Part shown: piece by piece, positions 1-8,364 of the stretch
Position numbering within the stretch: the first letter of the stretch is position 1
Layout of the letters: each line of letters starts with the position of its first letter
NCBI GenBank assembly: GCA_036741775.1
Contig: DAINRQ010000007.1
Location: 1 to 64,000, forward strand
Reading direction: 5' to 3'
Length of the DNA: 64,000 bases
Origin: JAJKIV01 sp036741775
GTDB lineage: Bacteria > Gemmatimonadota > Gemmatimonadetes > Gemmatimonadales > Gemmatimonadaceae
Translations under genes and position numbers: made by a program
The notes under the pieces: generated by a model
The model's input: only the letters and a program-made list of their open reading frames with translations
What the model was told of the DNA's origin: nothing
Databases searched by the model: none

Positions 1-317
1 ACGACCTCGCGGCGCACGATCCCCTTCGCGAGCTTCGGGTCCTCCACCTGCTCGCAGATCGCGACGCGGAAGCCCTGCTGCACGAGCCGGCGGAGGTACT
101 CGCCCACGGCCTTCACCGGGACGCCCGCGAGCGGGACCTCCGCGGCGCCACCGTTGTTCCGCGCCGTCAGCGTTAGGCCGAGATGCCGCGACGCGATCTC
201 CGCGTCGTCGTAGAACATCTCGTAGAAGTCACCCATCCGGAAGAACAGGATGGCATCCTGATGCCGCGACTTGATCTCGCGGTACTGCTGCATGAGCGGC
301 GTGGCATCGCGGCTCAC
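1..317 (-). CDS. mutS: DNA mismatch repair protein MutS, N-terminal part (cut by window edge)
   Basis: The first 105 codons of MutS, the ATPase that recognises mismatched bases and starts repair. The visible part is the mismatch-binding domain I, with the family hallmark FFRMGDFYEMF, which carries the Phe that stacks on the mismatch, followed by ASRHLGLTLTARNNG and AGVPVKAVGEYLRRL. The start is a GTG at 317 whose last bases overlap the TGA stop of the upstream SPOR gene (GTGA overlap), so the two genes are translationally coupled. An in-frame ATG at 293 would remove TPL before MQQY, which homologues keep, so GTG is preferred. The ATPase and clamp domains lie outside the window. Confidence 0.95.
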   Translation of the reverse strand, partial: MSRDATPLMQQYREIKSRHQDAILFFRMGDFYEMFYDDAEIASRHLGLTLTARNNGGAAEVPLAGVPVKAVGEYLRRLVQQGFRVAICEQVEDPKLAKGIVRREV

Positions 318-1177
318 GGACGCTCGGCCTCCACCACGATCCCGCGCACGTTCACCCGGCTCAGCTCTCGGACGACCTCCGCCGCCCGCTCACGCGTGGG
401 GTACCGCCCCACACGCACGCGGAAGGGGCGGGTCTCCCCCATCACACGCGCGACGTATCCACGCGCCGTGAGACGCTGCGCCAGCGCGTCGGCCGAGGCG
501 CGCGTGTCGTACGCCGCTACCTGCACGCTGAACTCGCGCGCGGGCGCCGCGGCCGGGCTCGCAACACTATCCCCGCCCGCAGCGACACCCGCGCACCGCG
601 GCCGATGGTACTCGAGCTGGTTCCGGACTTCGACGTCGCTCGCCGACAGCCCCGCGAGCGCCGCCGCCACCGCGGCACAGCCGGTGGCGATGTCACCGTC
701 GTCGAACGCGAGCCGTGCGAGCGTCACGCTCGCGCGCGTGCTGATGGCCCCCGTGGGATGCTCACGCTGCAGGCGCGCGAGGTGCACACGGGCACCCGCG
801 CGGTCGCCGCGCGTCATCTCGAGCTGCGCGAGCAGGAGCAGCGATTCAGCCGCCCGTGGTGACAGCGGGTACTCCACGGCGATCCGCCGGTAGTCCCGTT
901 CCGCCGCGGCCGCCGTTCTGGCGAGCCGCGCGCGCCAGAACAGCGCCTCGGCGTAGAGCGGCGTGCCTTCCGCTCGCATGGAGAGCACGGAGTCGACGAC
1001 CGCGCGACCCGCCGAATCCTGGCCGGACGCGACCAGCTGTTGCGCGCGCTGGAACACCGGATCCGCGGCCGGGGCCGGGGCCCCCGCAGCCTGGGCGCCG
1101 ACGTGCGACGCCCCGCCAACGAGCATCAGGCAGACGAGCGCTCCGAGCGCGAGCGAGTAATTGACGACACGATCCAT
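314..1177 (-). CDS. Secreted TPR-like protein with C-terminal SPOR domain
   Basis: A 287-residue exported protein. Residues 1-28 form a signal peptide ending near SHVGAQA. Residues about 45-185 are alpha-helical and TPR-like, with repeated A/L/Y spacing (YAEALFWRARLARTA, AAESLLLLAQLEMTRGD). Residues about 213-285 form a SPOR domain (FSVQVAAYDTRASADALAQ, FRVRVGRYPTRERAAEVV). SPOR domains bind denuded glycan strands of septal peptidoglycan, so a periplasmic role at the division site or in envelope turnover is likely; this is inference from the domain. It is the upstream partner of mutS with a 4-nt overlap, and lies downstream of holA. No enzyme motif is visible. Confidence 0.85.
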   Translation of the reverse strand: MDRVVNYSLALGALVCLMLVGGASHVGAQAAGAPAPAADPVFQRAQQLVASGQDSAGRAVVDSVLSMRAEGTPLYAEALFWRARLARTAAAAERDYRRIAVEYPLSPRAAESLLLLAQLEMTRGDRAGARVHLARLQREHPTGAISTRASVTLARLAFDDGDIATGCAAVAAALAGLSASDVEVRNQLEYHRPRCAGVAAGGDSVASPAAAPAREFSVQVAAYDTRASADALAQRLTARGYVARVMGETRPFRVRVGRYPTRERAAEVVRELSRVNVRGIVVEAERP

Positions 1178-1244
1178 CGAGAGCGACCCGGTTCTGACTC
1201 GTGATGTAGCGGGTGAAGATAACCCCGTGCGAACGGAGGCGTCT

Positions 1245-2300
1245 CTACGCGGCGGCGCGGCGCGCCGTCCCGCAGAGCGTGAGCACGAGCGACGCGATCA
1301 CCTGCTCGTCCGACGAGAGTCGGCTTTCCTTGAGCGCGAAGTCGGCGGCGAGCAGCGCATCGATTGCCGCCTCGAGCTCCACGGAGCTCCAGCTCGACAC
1401 CGCGCGGCTCCACGCGCTGACAGCCTCGCCCCACGGACGCCCGGGAAACGCGTTGCCCTCCTTCAACAGCGAAAAGAGCTCGCGCTCGATCCCGACGGCG
1501 GGGAACCCGCGGTCGCGCGCGGCACGCGCCCACGCGAGCGCCAGCGTCTGCGTGGTCAGCGCCATGACGACGGTGACGGCGGTGGTCTTGGGCTGCGCGA
1601 GCACCTGGTCGATCATCGCGAGCGCGCCCGGCGCGTCGTGCGCGAGCACCCGGTCGAGCAGATCGCCTAACGTCTCTCCGCGGCGAATGCCCACCACGGC
1701 GCCCACGGCATCCTCGTCGATGGTCGCGCCGTTCGCGTAACTCGCGAGCTTGTCCAGCTCAGCAGCGAGCTGCGGAAGGTCGTTGCCGACGGCGCTGATG
1801 AGGAGATCGACCGCGCCTGGCGTGATGGTCGCCTTGAGCACGGTCGTCGCGTGGTGCACCACCCACTTGGGAACGCGATCGCCGCCGAGCGGCGCGAACT
1901 CCACCGCGACCGCCGTCTCGGCGAGCTCCGCGTCGCTCTTGACCCCGGCGGGCGCGACGAGCAGCACCACCACGTCAGGCGACGGACTCGCGAGATAGCG
2001 GTCGAGCGCCGCACGCGCGTCCTTCTTGAGCGCGTTGACCTCGCGCACGACGACCATCCGCCGCTCCGCCATCATGGGCGGCGTCGCCACGAGCGACGCC
2101 AGCGATTCGGCGTCGAGGGCACCGCCGCGCCGCACATCGAGATTGAAGTCGCGCGTTGCCGGATCGACGACGGCATCGGCCAGCTCACGCGCGCGCTCGT
2201 CCTTCAGGTACTCGTCGTCGCCATGGAAATAGTACGCCGGCGCGAACGCGCGACGCTGAATCGCCTTGTGCAGTTCCTTCTCGGCTCTCGACGCGGCCAT
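1245..2300 (-). CDS. holA: DNA polymerase III subunit delta
   Basis: A 351-residue HolA protein, the clamp-loader subunit that opens the beta sliding clamp (the dnaN product, 20 kb away). Length matches the family (about 340). The N-terminal AAA-like fold shows FAPAYYFHGDDEYLKDERA, the usual YLFHGEE-type opening, followed by SLASLVATPPMMAERRMVVVREV. The middle has LPQLAAELDKLASYA and ETLGDLLDRVLA, typical of the lid and collar. As in other delta subunits the Walker A motif is degenerate, so it is not expected to hydrolyse ATP. The ATG at 2300 has an AGGGG element just upstream. It heads a minus-strand run with the SPOR gene and mutS. Confidence 0.93.
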   Translation of the reverse strand: MAASRAEKELHKAIQRRAFAPAYYFHGDDEYLKDERARELADAVVDPATRDFNLDVRRGGALDAESLASLVATPPMMAERRMVVVREVNALKKDARAALDRYLASPSPDVVVLLVAPAGVKSDAELAETAVAVEFAPLGGDRVPKWVVHHATTVLKATITPGAVDLLISAVGNDLPQLAAELDKLASYANGATIDEDAVGAVVGIRRGETLGDLLDRVLAHDAPGALAMIDQVLAQPKTTAVTVVMALTTQTLALAWARAARDRGFPAVGIERELFSLLKEGNAFPGRPWGEAVSAWSRAVSSWSSVELEAAIDALLAADFALKESRLSSDEQVIASLVLTLCGTARRAAA

Positions 2301-2318
2301 GGCCCCTAATATAGGGAC

Positions 2319-2852
2319 CTACCGCCCCCAGCTCGCTTGCGTGAACTGCACCTGCGCGAACCGCATGGGGGCCTGCTGAGCGAAGTACACCATCGGCCAC
2401 AGCGGCATCCCTGCCGATACCGAGGCGACGAGCGCCTCGTTCGCTACCGACGGTGGCGGCAGCGCGGGCTCCGTGGCGACGACCGGCGCGAGCGCGAGCT
2501 CGCCGCGAGGCGCGGTCCAGTTCAGCGAGGTCGCCGTGAGGTAGCCTGCCGCGACCAGACCCGCGGCCACTCCCATGAACGTTCCGATCCCGGGCCCGCG
2601 CGCCGCGACGACCGGTTGCGTCGCCACGCGTTGCTCGGAGTCGATCCGCGCCTTCAGCCGGGCGTAAAAGTCCGGCGACGGCTCGACGGATGGCAGGTTC
2701 CTCACGACGAGAAGCGCTCGCCGCACCTTCGCGTCATGCGCCGCGCACCGCTCGCACTCGAGCAGATGTCGCTGCATGGCGACGACGTCTTCTCCCGGAA
2801 GCAGGTCGTCTACGAACGCGACGTGTTGTTTGCGAAAACTGCGACAGTCCAT
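2319..2852 (-). CDS. Anti-sigma factor with N-terminal zinc-finger (zf-HC2)
   Basis: A 177-residue membrane-anchored anti-sigma factor candidate. The first 45 residues hold the zinc-binding anti-sigma signature: Cys3 and His9 in MDCRSFRKQHVAF, then HLLECERCAAHD (HxxxCxxC). A single membrane segment lies near residues 95-115 (GIGTFMGVAAGLVAAGYLTA), followed by a small extracytoplasmic tail. The family binds and silences ECF sigma factors. The sigma-E-like gene lies directly upstream on the same strand, so it is the likely partner. ATG 2852 is chosen because it begins right at the zinc finger; a GTG at 2870 would add six residues. A strong hairpin lies between the two genes. Confidence 0.85.
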   Translation of the reverse strand: MDCRSFRKQHVAFVDDLLPGEDVVAMQRHLLECERCAAHDAKVRRALLVVRNLPSVEPSPDFYARLKARIDSEQRVATQPVVAARGPGIGTFMGVAAGLVAAGYLTATSLNWTAPRGELALAPVVATEPALPPPSVANEALVASVSAGMPLWPMVYFAQQAPMRFAQVQFTQASWGR

Positions 2853-2964
2853 CGGCGGCAAGGTCCCCACGATTTCGATCCGCGTAACGGTACCCGCCCC
2901 TGGGGGCGGGGTTCCAGGATACGGACGGGGTCCCTGCGATGGAAGGGGAGGACGGGATGGAACA

Positions 2965-3010
2965 AAACACCCCCGGGATGCTTCCTCGGAAGGAGCACCC
3001 CGGGGTGTTT
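2965..3010 (-). terminator. Long GC-rich hairpin between sigma factor and anti-sigma genes
   Basis: The arms 2965-2984 and 2989-3010 pair over nearly 20 bp (AAACACCCC with GGGGTGTTT at the outer end, GGGATGCTTCC-like inner part) around a four-base loop. It lies 25 bp after the sigma gene stop. The trailing T stretch is short, so it may be a terminator, an attenuator or an mRNA-stabilising element. Confidence 0.65.
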
Positions 3011-3034
3011 CGGTTCCCCGTTCCCGGTTCCCTG

Positions 3035-3673
3035 TCAGTCCAGTGCTGGCGCGATGATCTCCGCGAACGAGTTCCGCGCGCGGTTCAGCCGCGATTTGAC
3101 CGTCCCGAGATTGCAGGCCGTAATCTCCGCGATCTCCTCGTACGACTTCCCCTCCAGCTCGCGGAGGATGAACACCTGCTTGTGGTGCTCGGGCAGCCGC
3201 TCCACCGACTCCTCCACCAGCTCCCGGAGATGACGCTTCCGGTAGAGGTCATCGGGACGCGAGTTACTGTCCTCGAACTGCAGGGGCCGCTCCTCGTCCT
3301 GCCAATTCTTCTTGATCGTCTGAAAAAGGACCAACGGGTTACGCGACCGATTGCGCAGCTCGTTCTTCGCCAGGTTCGACGCGATGGTGTAGATCCACGT
3401 CGAGAACTTCTTCGACCGATCGAACCGATGGAGATGTCGGTGAACCCGGATGAAAACTTCCTGTACGAGGTCCTCCGCCTTCTCCCGATCACCGATCGTC
3501 CGATAGACGAAATTCATCAGCCGAGTCTGATAGCGCTCGACCAGTTCCTGAAAGGCCCGCTCCTCGCCGCCGAGAAACGCAGTAACTACCGCCGAGTCGT
3601 CCAGCGTGCGCAGCTTTTCTCTGACAGCCGCGCCAGGCAGCGAAACCGCTCGCTTGATTGCGACGTCAGTCAT
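3035..3673 (-). CDS. ECF sigma factor, RpoE-like
   Basis: A 212-residue extracytoplasmic-function sigma-70 factor. Region 2 is shown by FQELVERYQTRLMNFVYR and DREKAEDLVQEVFIRVHRH, and continues with KFSTWIYTIASNLAKNELR. Region 4 is shown by LPEHHKQVFILRELEGKSYE followed by EIAEITACNLGTVKSRLNR, the helix-turn-helix that reads the -35 element. The start at ATG 3673 has GGAG six bases upstream; the reading frame extends 49 codons further up, but that part has no family similarity. Its probable regulator is the zinc-finger anti-sigma factor just downstream. Envelope stress is the usual signal for the family, but the stimulus here is unknown. Confidence 0.93.
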   Translation of the reverse strand: MTDVAIKRAVSLPGAAVREKLRTLDDSAVVTAFLGGEERAFQELVERYQTRLMNFVYRTIGDREKAEDLVQEVFIRVHRHLHRFDRSKKFSTWIYTIASNLAKNELRNRSRNPLVLFQTIKKNWQDEERPLQFEDSNSRPDDLYRKRHLRELVEESVERLPEHHKQVFILRELEGKSYEEIAEITACNLGTVKSRLNRARNSFAEIIAPALD

Positions 3674-3973
3674 GGTCCACTCCGTGGGGAAAGCTTCGAA
3701 GAACTGTTCGCGATTCTGACCAAACTGGATTCGATTGCGCACCTCCAGTCGCTTTCGGTTCAGTAGTAAAGCACGCGGTGTGCCCCGCACAACACCGCGT
3801 CCAGACAGTTTGCAACCCATTCACAATCAACGACTTATTTTGACAAACCCGCTGGCGCCGTGTCGAGTTCCGGCATCAGGGTGTCCACTTATGGCGACGT
3901 CTTGGAGGACACTTTTTGCACACCAGCGCACGGCCCGGTACTCTCGAGCTCGTTCGAACCAACCTGTTAGCCG

Positions 3974-4525
3974 CTACCTCCCCGCCCGAAACCCCGCCGC
4001 GTACAACACCGCCAGCGCCGTCTTGGCGTCCTGAATGACCCCGCGCTCGATGAGACTGAGTGCCTGCGACAGAGGCATCGTCTCGACCTCGATGAACTCG
4101 TCGGCCTCGCGAGCCACCTCGCCGCGTGTGAGACCCACAGCCATAAACAAATGGATCCGTTCGTCCGTGAAGCCCGGCGTCGTGAAGATGGTAATTAGGT
4201 GTTCGACACGCTCCGCCTCGCATCCCGTTTCCTCGCGCAGCTCACGTCGTGCGCAGGCAGCCGGCTCCTCCCCGGGATCCAGGCGCCCCGCCGGAACCTC
4301 GTAGAGGTATTGCTCGGCCGCGTACCGGTACTGGCGGATCAGGAGAATTTCGGGGTCGCCACCGGCTGGGTCGCTCAGGAACGGCACCACGGCGCTCGCG
4401 CCAGGGTGCCGGATCATCTCCAGGTCCCCCACCGTCCCGTTCGGGAAGCGCACCGTATCCACATCCAGGTCGATCACGCGCCCGTCGTACACGCGTCTCG
4501 ACGCAATCCGCGCACTGTCACTCAC
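3974..4525 (-). CDS. NUDIX hydrolase, ADP-ribose pyrophosphatase-like
   Basis: A 183-residue NUDIX enzyme. The NUDIX box is complete: G-x5-E-x7-REL-x-EE-x-G in GRLDPGEEPAACARRELR followed by EETG, with the metal-binding glutamates present. The surrounding sequence (ILLIRQYRYAAEQYLYEVPAG before the box and FTTPGFTDERIHLFMA after it) is that of the ADP-sugar pyrophosphatase (NudF-like) group, which splits ADP-ribose to AMP and ribose 5-phosphate. GTG 4525 with GGAG eight bases upstream is the likely start; an upstream ATG at 4633 would add 36 residues of low-complexity sequence without similarity. Confidence 0.88.
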   Translation of the reverse strand: MSDSARIASRRVYDGRVIDLDVDTVRFPNGTVGDLEMIRHPGASAVVPFLSDPAGGDPEILLIRQYRYAAEQYLYEVPAGRLDPGEEPAACARRELREETGCEAERVEHLITIFTTPGFTDERIHLFMAVGLTRGEVAREADEFIEVETMPLSQALSLIERGVIQDAKTALAVLYAAGFRAGR

Positions 4526-4719
4526 TGCCAGAGCTCCGTCGGTCGGTGGGTGCGCCCGAGCGCCCGGGACGCTCGCGGCACGGAACAATGCGCCGAGAGG
4601 CTTGCCCCAAGGAGCTGAACCTCGACGCAACACGGCCGGTTACAATCGGGCCTGATGATCGGCGCGACGCGCTCGTCGCGTTAGGCGCCGCGCGCCGACA
4701 CCGCCCCGGACGGAACGAC

Positions 4720-6096
4720 TCAGGCGACCGGGTTGCCTTCCGCGTCGTAGACCTGCGCCGGCCCGAGCCCCAGCTGTTCGAGTGGCCCCCGCACTGCCGC
4801 GGCGTCTCCAACCGCCACGATCTGAAGCTCCTCGGGGCGTACCTGCGCGCGCGCTACCCGCAGCACCTCGGCGCCAGTGACCGATCGAATGTTCTCCCGG
4901 TAGCGGTCGAAGTAGTCGTCCGGTAACCCGTACGACACGAGGCTGGCCAGCGCGCTCGCGATCGCCGCGGTCGACTCGAAACGGATGGGGAAGACGCCGT
5001 CCAGGTAGCTCGTCGCCAGCGAGAGCTCGCCGTCGCTGACCTCGGCCGCCCGCATGCGATCGATCTCGCTCAGGATTTCACGAACGGCCGCATCGGTGAC
5101 GTCGCTGCGCACTGCGGTCGACACCGCGAACGGGCCCGCAGCTCGCCGCCAGTCGAACGACGAGAACGCCCCGTAGGTGAACGCGTTCGCCTCGCGCAGG
5201 TTCAGGTTGATCCGCGACGAGAAGAGTCCGCCGAGGATCGCGTTCATGACCGTGATCGAAAAGTAGTCCGGGTGGGGGCGTGGCACGCCCACGTGTCCGA
5301 CCCGGAGCTCCGACTGCGGTGCGTCCGGCTTGTCCACGATATGAACAGCACGGGTCGCCCGCGCGGGTCGGTCGGACACTCGCACGGCCTCGACGCGTGG
5401 CCCGGCCCAGGACTCGAACGCTTCCGACACGATCGCGCGAGCCGTCTCGGGCGCCACGTCACCCGCAATGATCAACGTTGTCGCGCCCGGCGTGTACCGA
5501 CTTCGATAGAACGCCTCGACCGCGTCCCGCGTGAGCGCCCCGACCGTCGTTTCCACGCCACCGTCCGGAAGCGCGTATCGCGAACCGGCCACGTACACGA
5601 ACCGATCGAACATGTCGTCCGCGAGGCCGCGGGGTTCGGCGCGCTGCTGGAGCAGCTCGGCGAGCCGTTCCTGCCGGATTCGCTCGACTTCCCGCACCGG
5701 GAATGCGGGCGTCCGCAGCACCTCCGCGAACAGCGCCATCGCCTCGGCGAGTCTGGACGACATGACGGTCATGCGGACCGATGCGGCATCCCAGTCGGCG
5801 GCGGTGTCCAGCGCCGACCCGAGTCGCTCGAACCGCTCGGCCAGCGCTGCCCCGTCGCTCCGCTCGGTGCCCTCGGCGAGCGCCCGCGCCGTGACGAGCG
5901 CAACGCCTTCCTGTCCTCGTGGGTCGGCGGCGGCGCCAGCGTCGATCACCGCGAGCGTGGTGACGATCGGAAGTTTCGCGACGGGCACGATGACGATCGA
6001 GAGCCCGTTGCTCATCGTTAGGCGCTCGAACGGCGGGAACTGATAGGCGCGGCTCGGCCCGGGACTCGGGCGCGGCGGTGCGGCGATCGCGCTCAT
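4720..6096 (-). CDS. M16 family peptidase, non-catalytic subunit
   Basis: A 458-residue M16B (pitrilysin/processing-peptidase) protein. The position of the zinc motif HxxEH reads ALVTARALAEG, so zinc ligands are absent, while the C-terminal half keeps the substrate-binding signature (ILGGLFSSRINLNLREANA and FTYGAFSSFDWRR). This is the pattern of the non-catalytic partner in heterodimeric M16B peptidases. It starts at ATG 6096, overlapping by four bases the stop of the catalytic gene, which supports a complex. No clear signal peptide is seen at the N-terminus, so a cytoplasmic location is possible; some homologues are periplasmic. Confidence 0.9.
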   Translation of the reverse strand: MSAIAAPPRPSPGPSRAYQFPPFERLTMSNGLSIVIVPVAKLPIVTTLAVIDAGAAADPRGQEGVALVTARALAEGTERSDGAALAERFERLGSALDTAADWDAASVRMTVMSSRLAEAMALFAEVLRTPAFPVREVERIRQERLAELLQQRAEPRGLADDMFDRFVYVAGSRYALPDGGVETTVGALTRDAVEAFYRSRYTPGATTLIIAGDVAPETARAIVSEAFESWAGPRVEAVRVSDRPARATRAVHIVDKPDAPQSELRVGHVGVPRPHPDYFSITVMNAILGGLFSSRINLNLREANAFTYGAFSSFDWRRAAGPFAVSTAVRSDVTDAAVREILSEIDRMRAAEVSDGELSLATSYLDGVFPIRFESTAAIASALASLVSYGLPDDYFDRYRENIRSVTGAEVLRVARAQVRPEELQIVAVGDAAAVRGPLEQLGLGPAQVYDAEGNPVA

Positions 6097-7421
6097 GTAG
6101 TCACCGCCGCGAGGTCGGCGTGGGTCGCGGCTTCGGGGTCCTCGTCCCGCGGCACGTATAGCAGGCTCACACGGTTGTCCGGGCCGAGGCGCTCACGCAC
6201 GAACGCGTTCACATCTCCCGCCTCCACGTTGCGGTACCGTTCCACCTGCTCGTTCACGAGATCCGGGTTGCCGAAGTACGTCGCGAACATCGACAGCTTG
6301 TCGGCTCGCTCCCCGGCGACTTGCATGGACGCGACGAAGTCGGTCTCGATCAAGGCGACGGCGCGTTCGACTTCCGCGGGGGTCACACCGTTCTCACGCA
6401 ACAGGTCGACCTCGCGAACAACCTCCTGCTCCAGGATGTCCGCCTCGACACCCGGTCGCGCCGTGACGTCGATGACGAGAAGGTCACTCCCCTTGGGGAG
6501 GTCGAACGTGAACGCCGTCGCGTCGGCCGCGACCTGTCGCTCCCGCACGAGCGACCGATGGAGACGACTGCCACGGCGCATCCCGAGTATCGCCCCCGCC
6601 ACGCTCGCCGCGTAGTACGCGTCGCTGCCGAACACTGGCGAGCGGAACGCGAGGTACAGCCGCGGCAGCATCACCGCGTCGGGCACGGCTTCGCGCCGCC
6701 ACTCACCGAACGTTGGCGGCAGGTCCATGGCGGGCAGCGGCGGGCGACCCGTGCCGCGCGCGATCGGCCCGTAGTACTCCTGTACGAGTCGCCGCGCCTC
6801 GTCCGGGTCGAAGTCGCCGGCAATCGAGAGTACCGCGTTGTCCGGTGTGTAGTAGGTGGCGAAGAACTGCGCGACGTCTTCGAGGCTCGCCGCCGTGAGG
6901 TCCTCCATCGACCCGATGAGCGAGTGATGGAATGGATGCTCCTCGGGAAACGCGAGCGCTGGCAGCTTCTCCCACCACGTACCGTAAGGCTGGTTGTCCA
7001 CCGACCAGCGTCGCTCGTTCTTTACGACGTCGCGCTGCGTGTCCAGCTTCTGCTGCGTCATCGCCGGCAGCAGCCGCCCCATGCGATCCGCCTCGAGCCA
7101 CAGGGCGAGGGCGAGCTGATTGGACGGTACCGTCTCGAAGTAGTTGGTGCGGTCGAGCCAGGTCGAGCCGTTGAGCGTCCCGCCCGCCCGCTGAACGAGT
7201 TCGAAATGCTCGTTCGCCGCGACGTTCGCCGAGCCCTGGAATAGCATGTGCTCGAACAGGTGCGCGAACCCGGTCCGGCCGGCACGCTCGTTGGCTGACC
7301 CGACGTGATACCACACGTTCACGGCGACGATGGGCGCCGTGTGGTCTTCGGACAGCGTGACGAACAACCCGTTCGGCAATCGAAAGGTGTCGATGGGTAA
7401 ACGCATGGGCGTAAATTGCAC
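6093..7421 (-). CDS. M16 family zinc peptidase, catalytic subunit
   Basis: A 442-residue M16B metallopeptidase. The inverted zinc motif HLFEH is at residues 54-58 within GRTGFAHLFEHMLFQGS, and the third ligand is probably Glu136 in VVKNERRWS, at the usual distance. The second domain (PRLYLAFRSPVFGSDAYY, ILGMRRGSRLHRSLVRER) is complete. It is co-transcribed with the non-catalytic partner through an ATGA overlap at 6093-6096. Members of the family degrade peptides inside a closed chamber. No signal peptide is obvious. It is divergently oriented to the alpha/beta hydrolase gene, with about 37 bp between starts. Confidence 0.93.
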   Translation of the reverse strand: MQFTPMRLPIDTFRLPNGLFVTLSEDHTAPIVAVNVWYHVGSANERAGRTGFAHLFEHMLFQGSANVAANEHFELVQRAGGTLNGSTWLDRTNYFETVPSNQLALALWLEADRMGRLLPAMTQQKLDTQRDVVKNERRWSVDNQPYGTWWEKLPALAFPEEHPFHHSLIGSMEDLTAASLEDVAQFFATYYTPDNAVLSIAGDFDPDEARRLVQEYYGPIARGTGRPPLPAMDLPPTFGEWRREAVPDAVMLPRLYLAFRSPVFGSDAYYAASVAGAILGMRRGSRLHRSLVRERQVAADATAFTFDLPKGSDLLVIDVTARPGVEADILEQEVVREVDLLRENGVTPAEVERAVALIETDFVASMQVAGERADKLSMFATYFGNPDLVNEQVERYRNVEAGDVNAFVRERLGPDNRVSLLYVPRDEDPEAATHADLAAVTT

Positions 7422-7458
7422 CTCGCCAGATGGGAGAGGAACCCCGACTCATGCAGGC

Positions 7459-8364
7459 GTGAACGCAGTAGGAGTGACGCTCGCGACCGTCGCGCTCGGC
7501 GGGCTGTTGTTTCTCGCGATGATCGTGGCCACCGTGTGGCTGCGTCAGGAGCGTATCGCGTACCAGCCGCCCGCCGTGACCGCGATGCCGCCGGCCGGAG
7601 TCGTTCGCGTCGACTACACGGCGAGCGACGGCCAGCGACTATACGCGTACCTCATTGAACCGCCCTCCGGCGACACCTCGCCCGGCACACTCGTCGCGTT
7701 TCACGGCAACGCGGACCTGGCCGTCTGGCAGGTCGGGTGGGGACGCGAAATCGCCCGACGCACCGGGTGGCACGTTCTGCTCGCCGAGTACCGGGGCTAC
7801 GGCGGGCTCACCGGCATGCCGACCTACGAGGGGCTCCGGCGCGATGCGCGCGCGGCCTGGGAGTACACACGAGACTCACTCGCTGTCGTGTCACGGGCAA
7901 CCGCGCTCTTCGGCCACTCGCTCGGAAGCGCGGTCGCCGTCGAGTTGGCGGCCGAGCTGTCAGGGGAATCGCCGCCGCTGTTACTGCTGCAGTCGCCGTT
8001 CACGTCGGCGCGGGACATGGCGCGCATCGTGTCCAACCGGCCCGTCCAGCTCGTGTGGAAGCTCATCACGCGCATCAATTACGACACTCGCGACAAGCTC
8101 GTGATGCTCGACGCGCCGGTGTGGATCGCACACGGGGAGCGGGATTGGTTGGTGCCGGTCGCAATGGGGCGCGAGCTCCACCGCATCGCGCGTCGCCCTG
8201 GCCGACTACTCCTCGTCGGAGAGGCGGGCCACAATGACGTGGAGGAGCACGGCGGCGCGGCCTATTGGCAGTGGCTCGCCGACGGGCTTGCCGAGGCGGT
8301 CACGGCTCACTCGGCGTCCGCCGCCCGATGGGAATCGAGACGCCATACTGGAACGTCGGGTTGA
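7459..8364 (+). CDS. Membrane-anchored alpha/beta hydrolase
   Basis: A 301-residue serine hydrolase with an N-terminal membrane anchor (about residues 5-26, VTLATVALGGLLFLAMIVAT). The fold is shown by LVAFHGNADLAVWQ (oxyanion strand with HGN), the nucleophile elbow LFGHSLGSAVAVE, an acid in HGERDWLVPV and a histidine in VGEAGHNDVEEHG. It resembles the BEM46/YfhR group, whose substrates are unknown. GTG 7459 is the most reasonable start because it places the membrane anchor at the N-terminus; the frame is open further upstream and no strong ribosome site decides it. Its 3' end overlaps the convergent gene at 8300-8364. Confidence 0.82.
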   Translation: MNAVGVTLATVALGGLLFLAMIVATVWLRQERIAYQPPAVTAMPPAGVVRVDYTASDGQRLYAYLIEPPSGDTSPGTLVAFHGNADLAVWQVGWGREIARRTGWHVLLAEYRGYGGLTGMPTYEGLRRDARAAWEYTRDSLAVVSRATALFGHSLGSAVAVELAAELSGESPPLLLLQSPFTSARDMARIVSNRPVQLVWKLITRINYDTRDKLVMLDAPVWIAHGERDWLVPVAMGRELHRIARRPGRLLLVGEAGHNDVEEHGGAAYWQWLADGLAEAVTAHSASAARWESRRHTGTSG

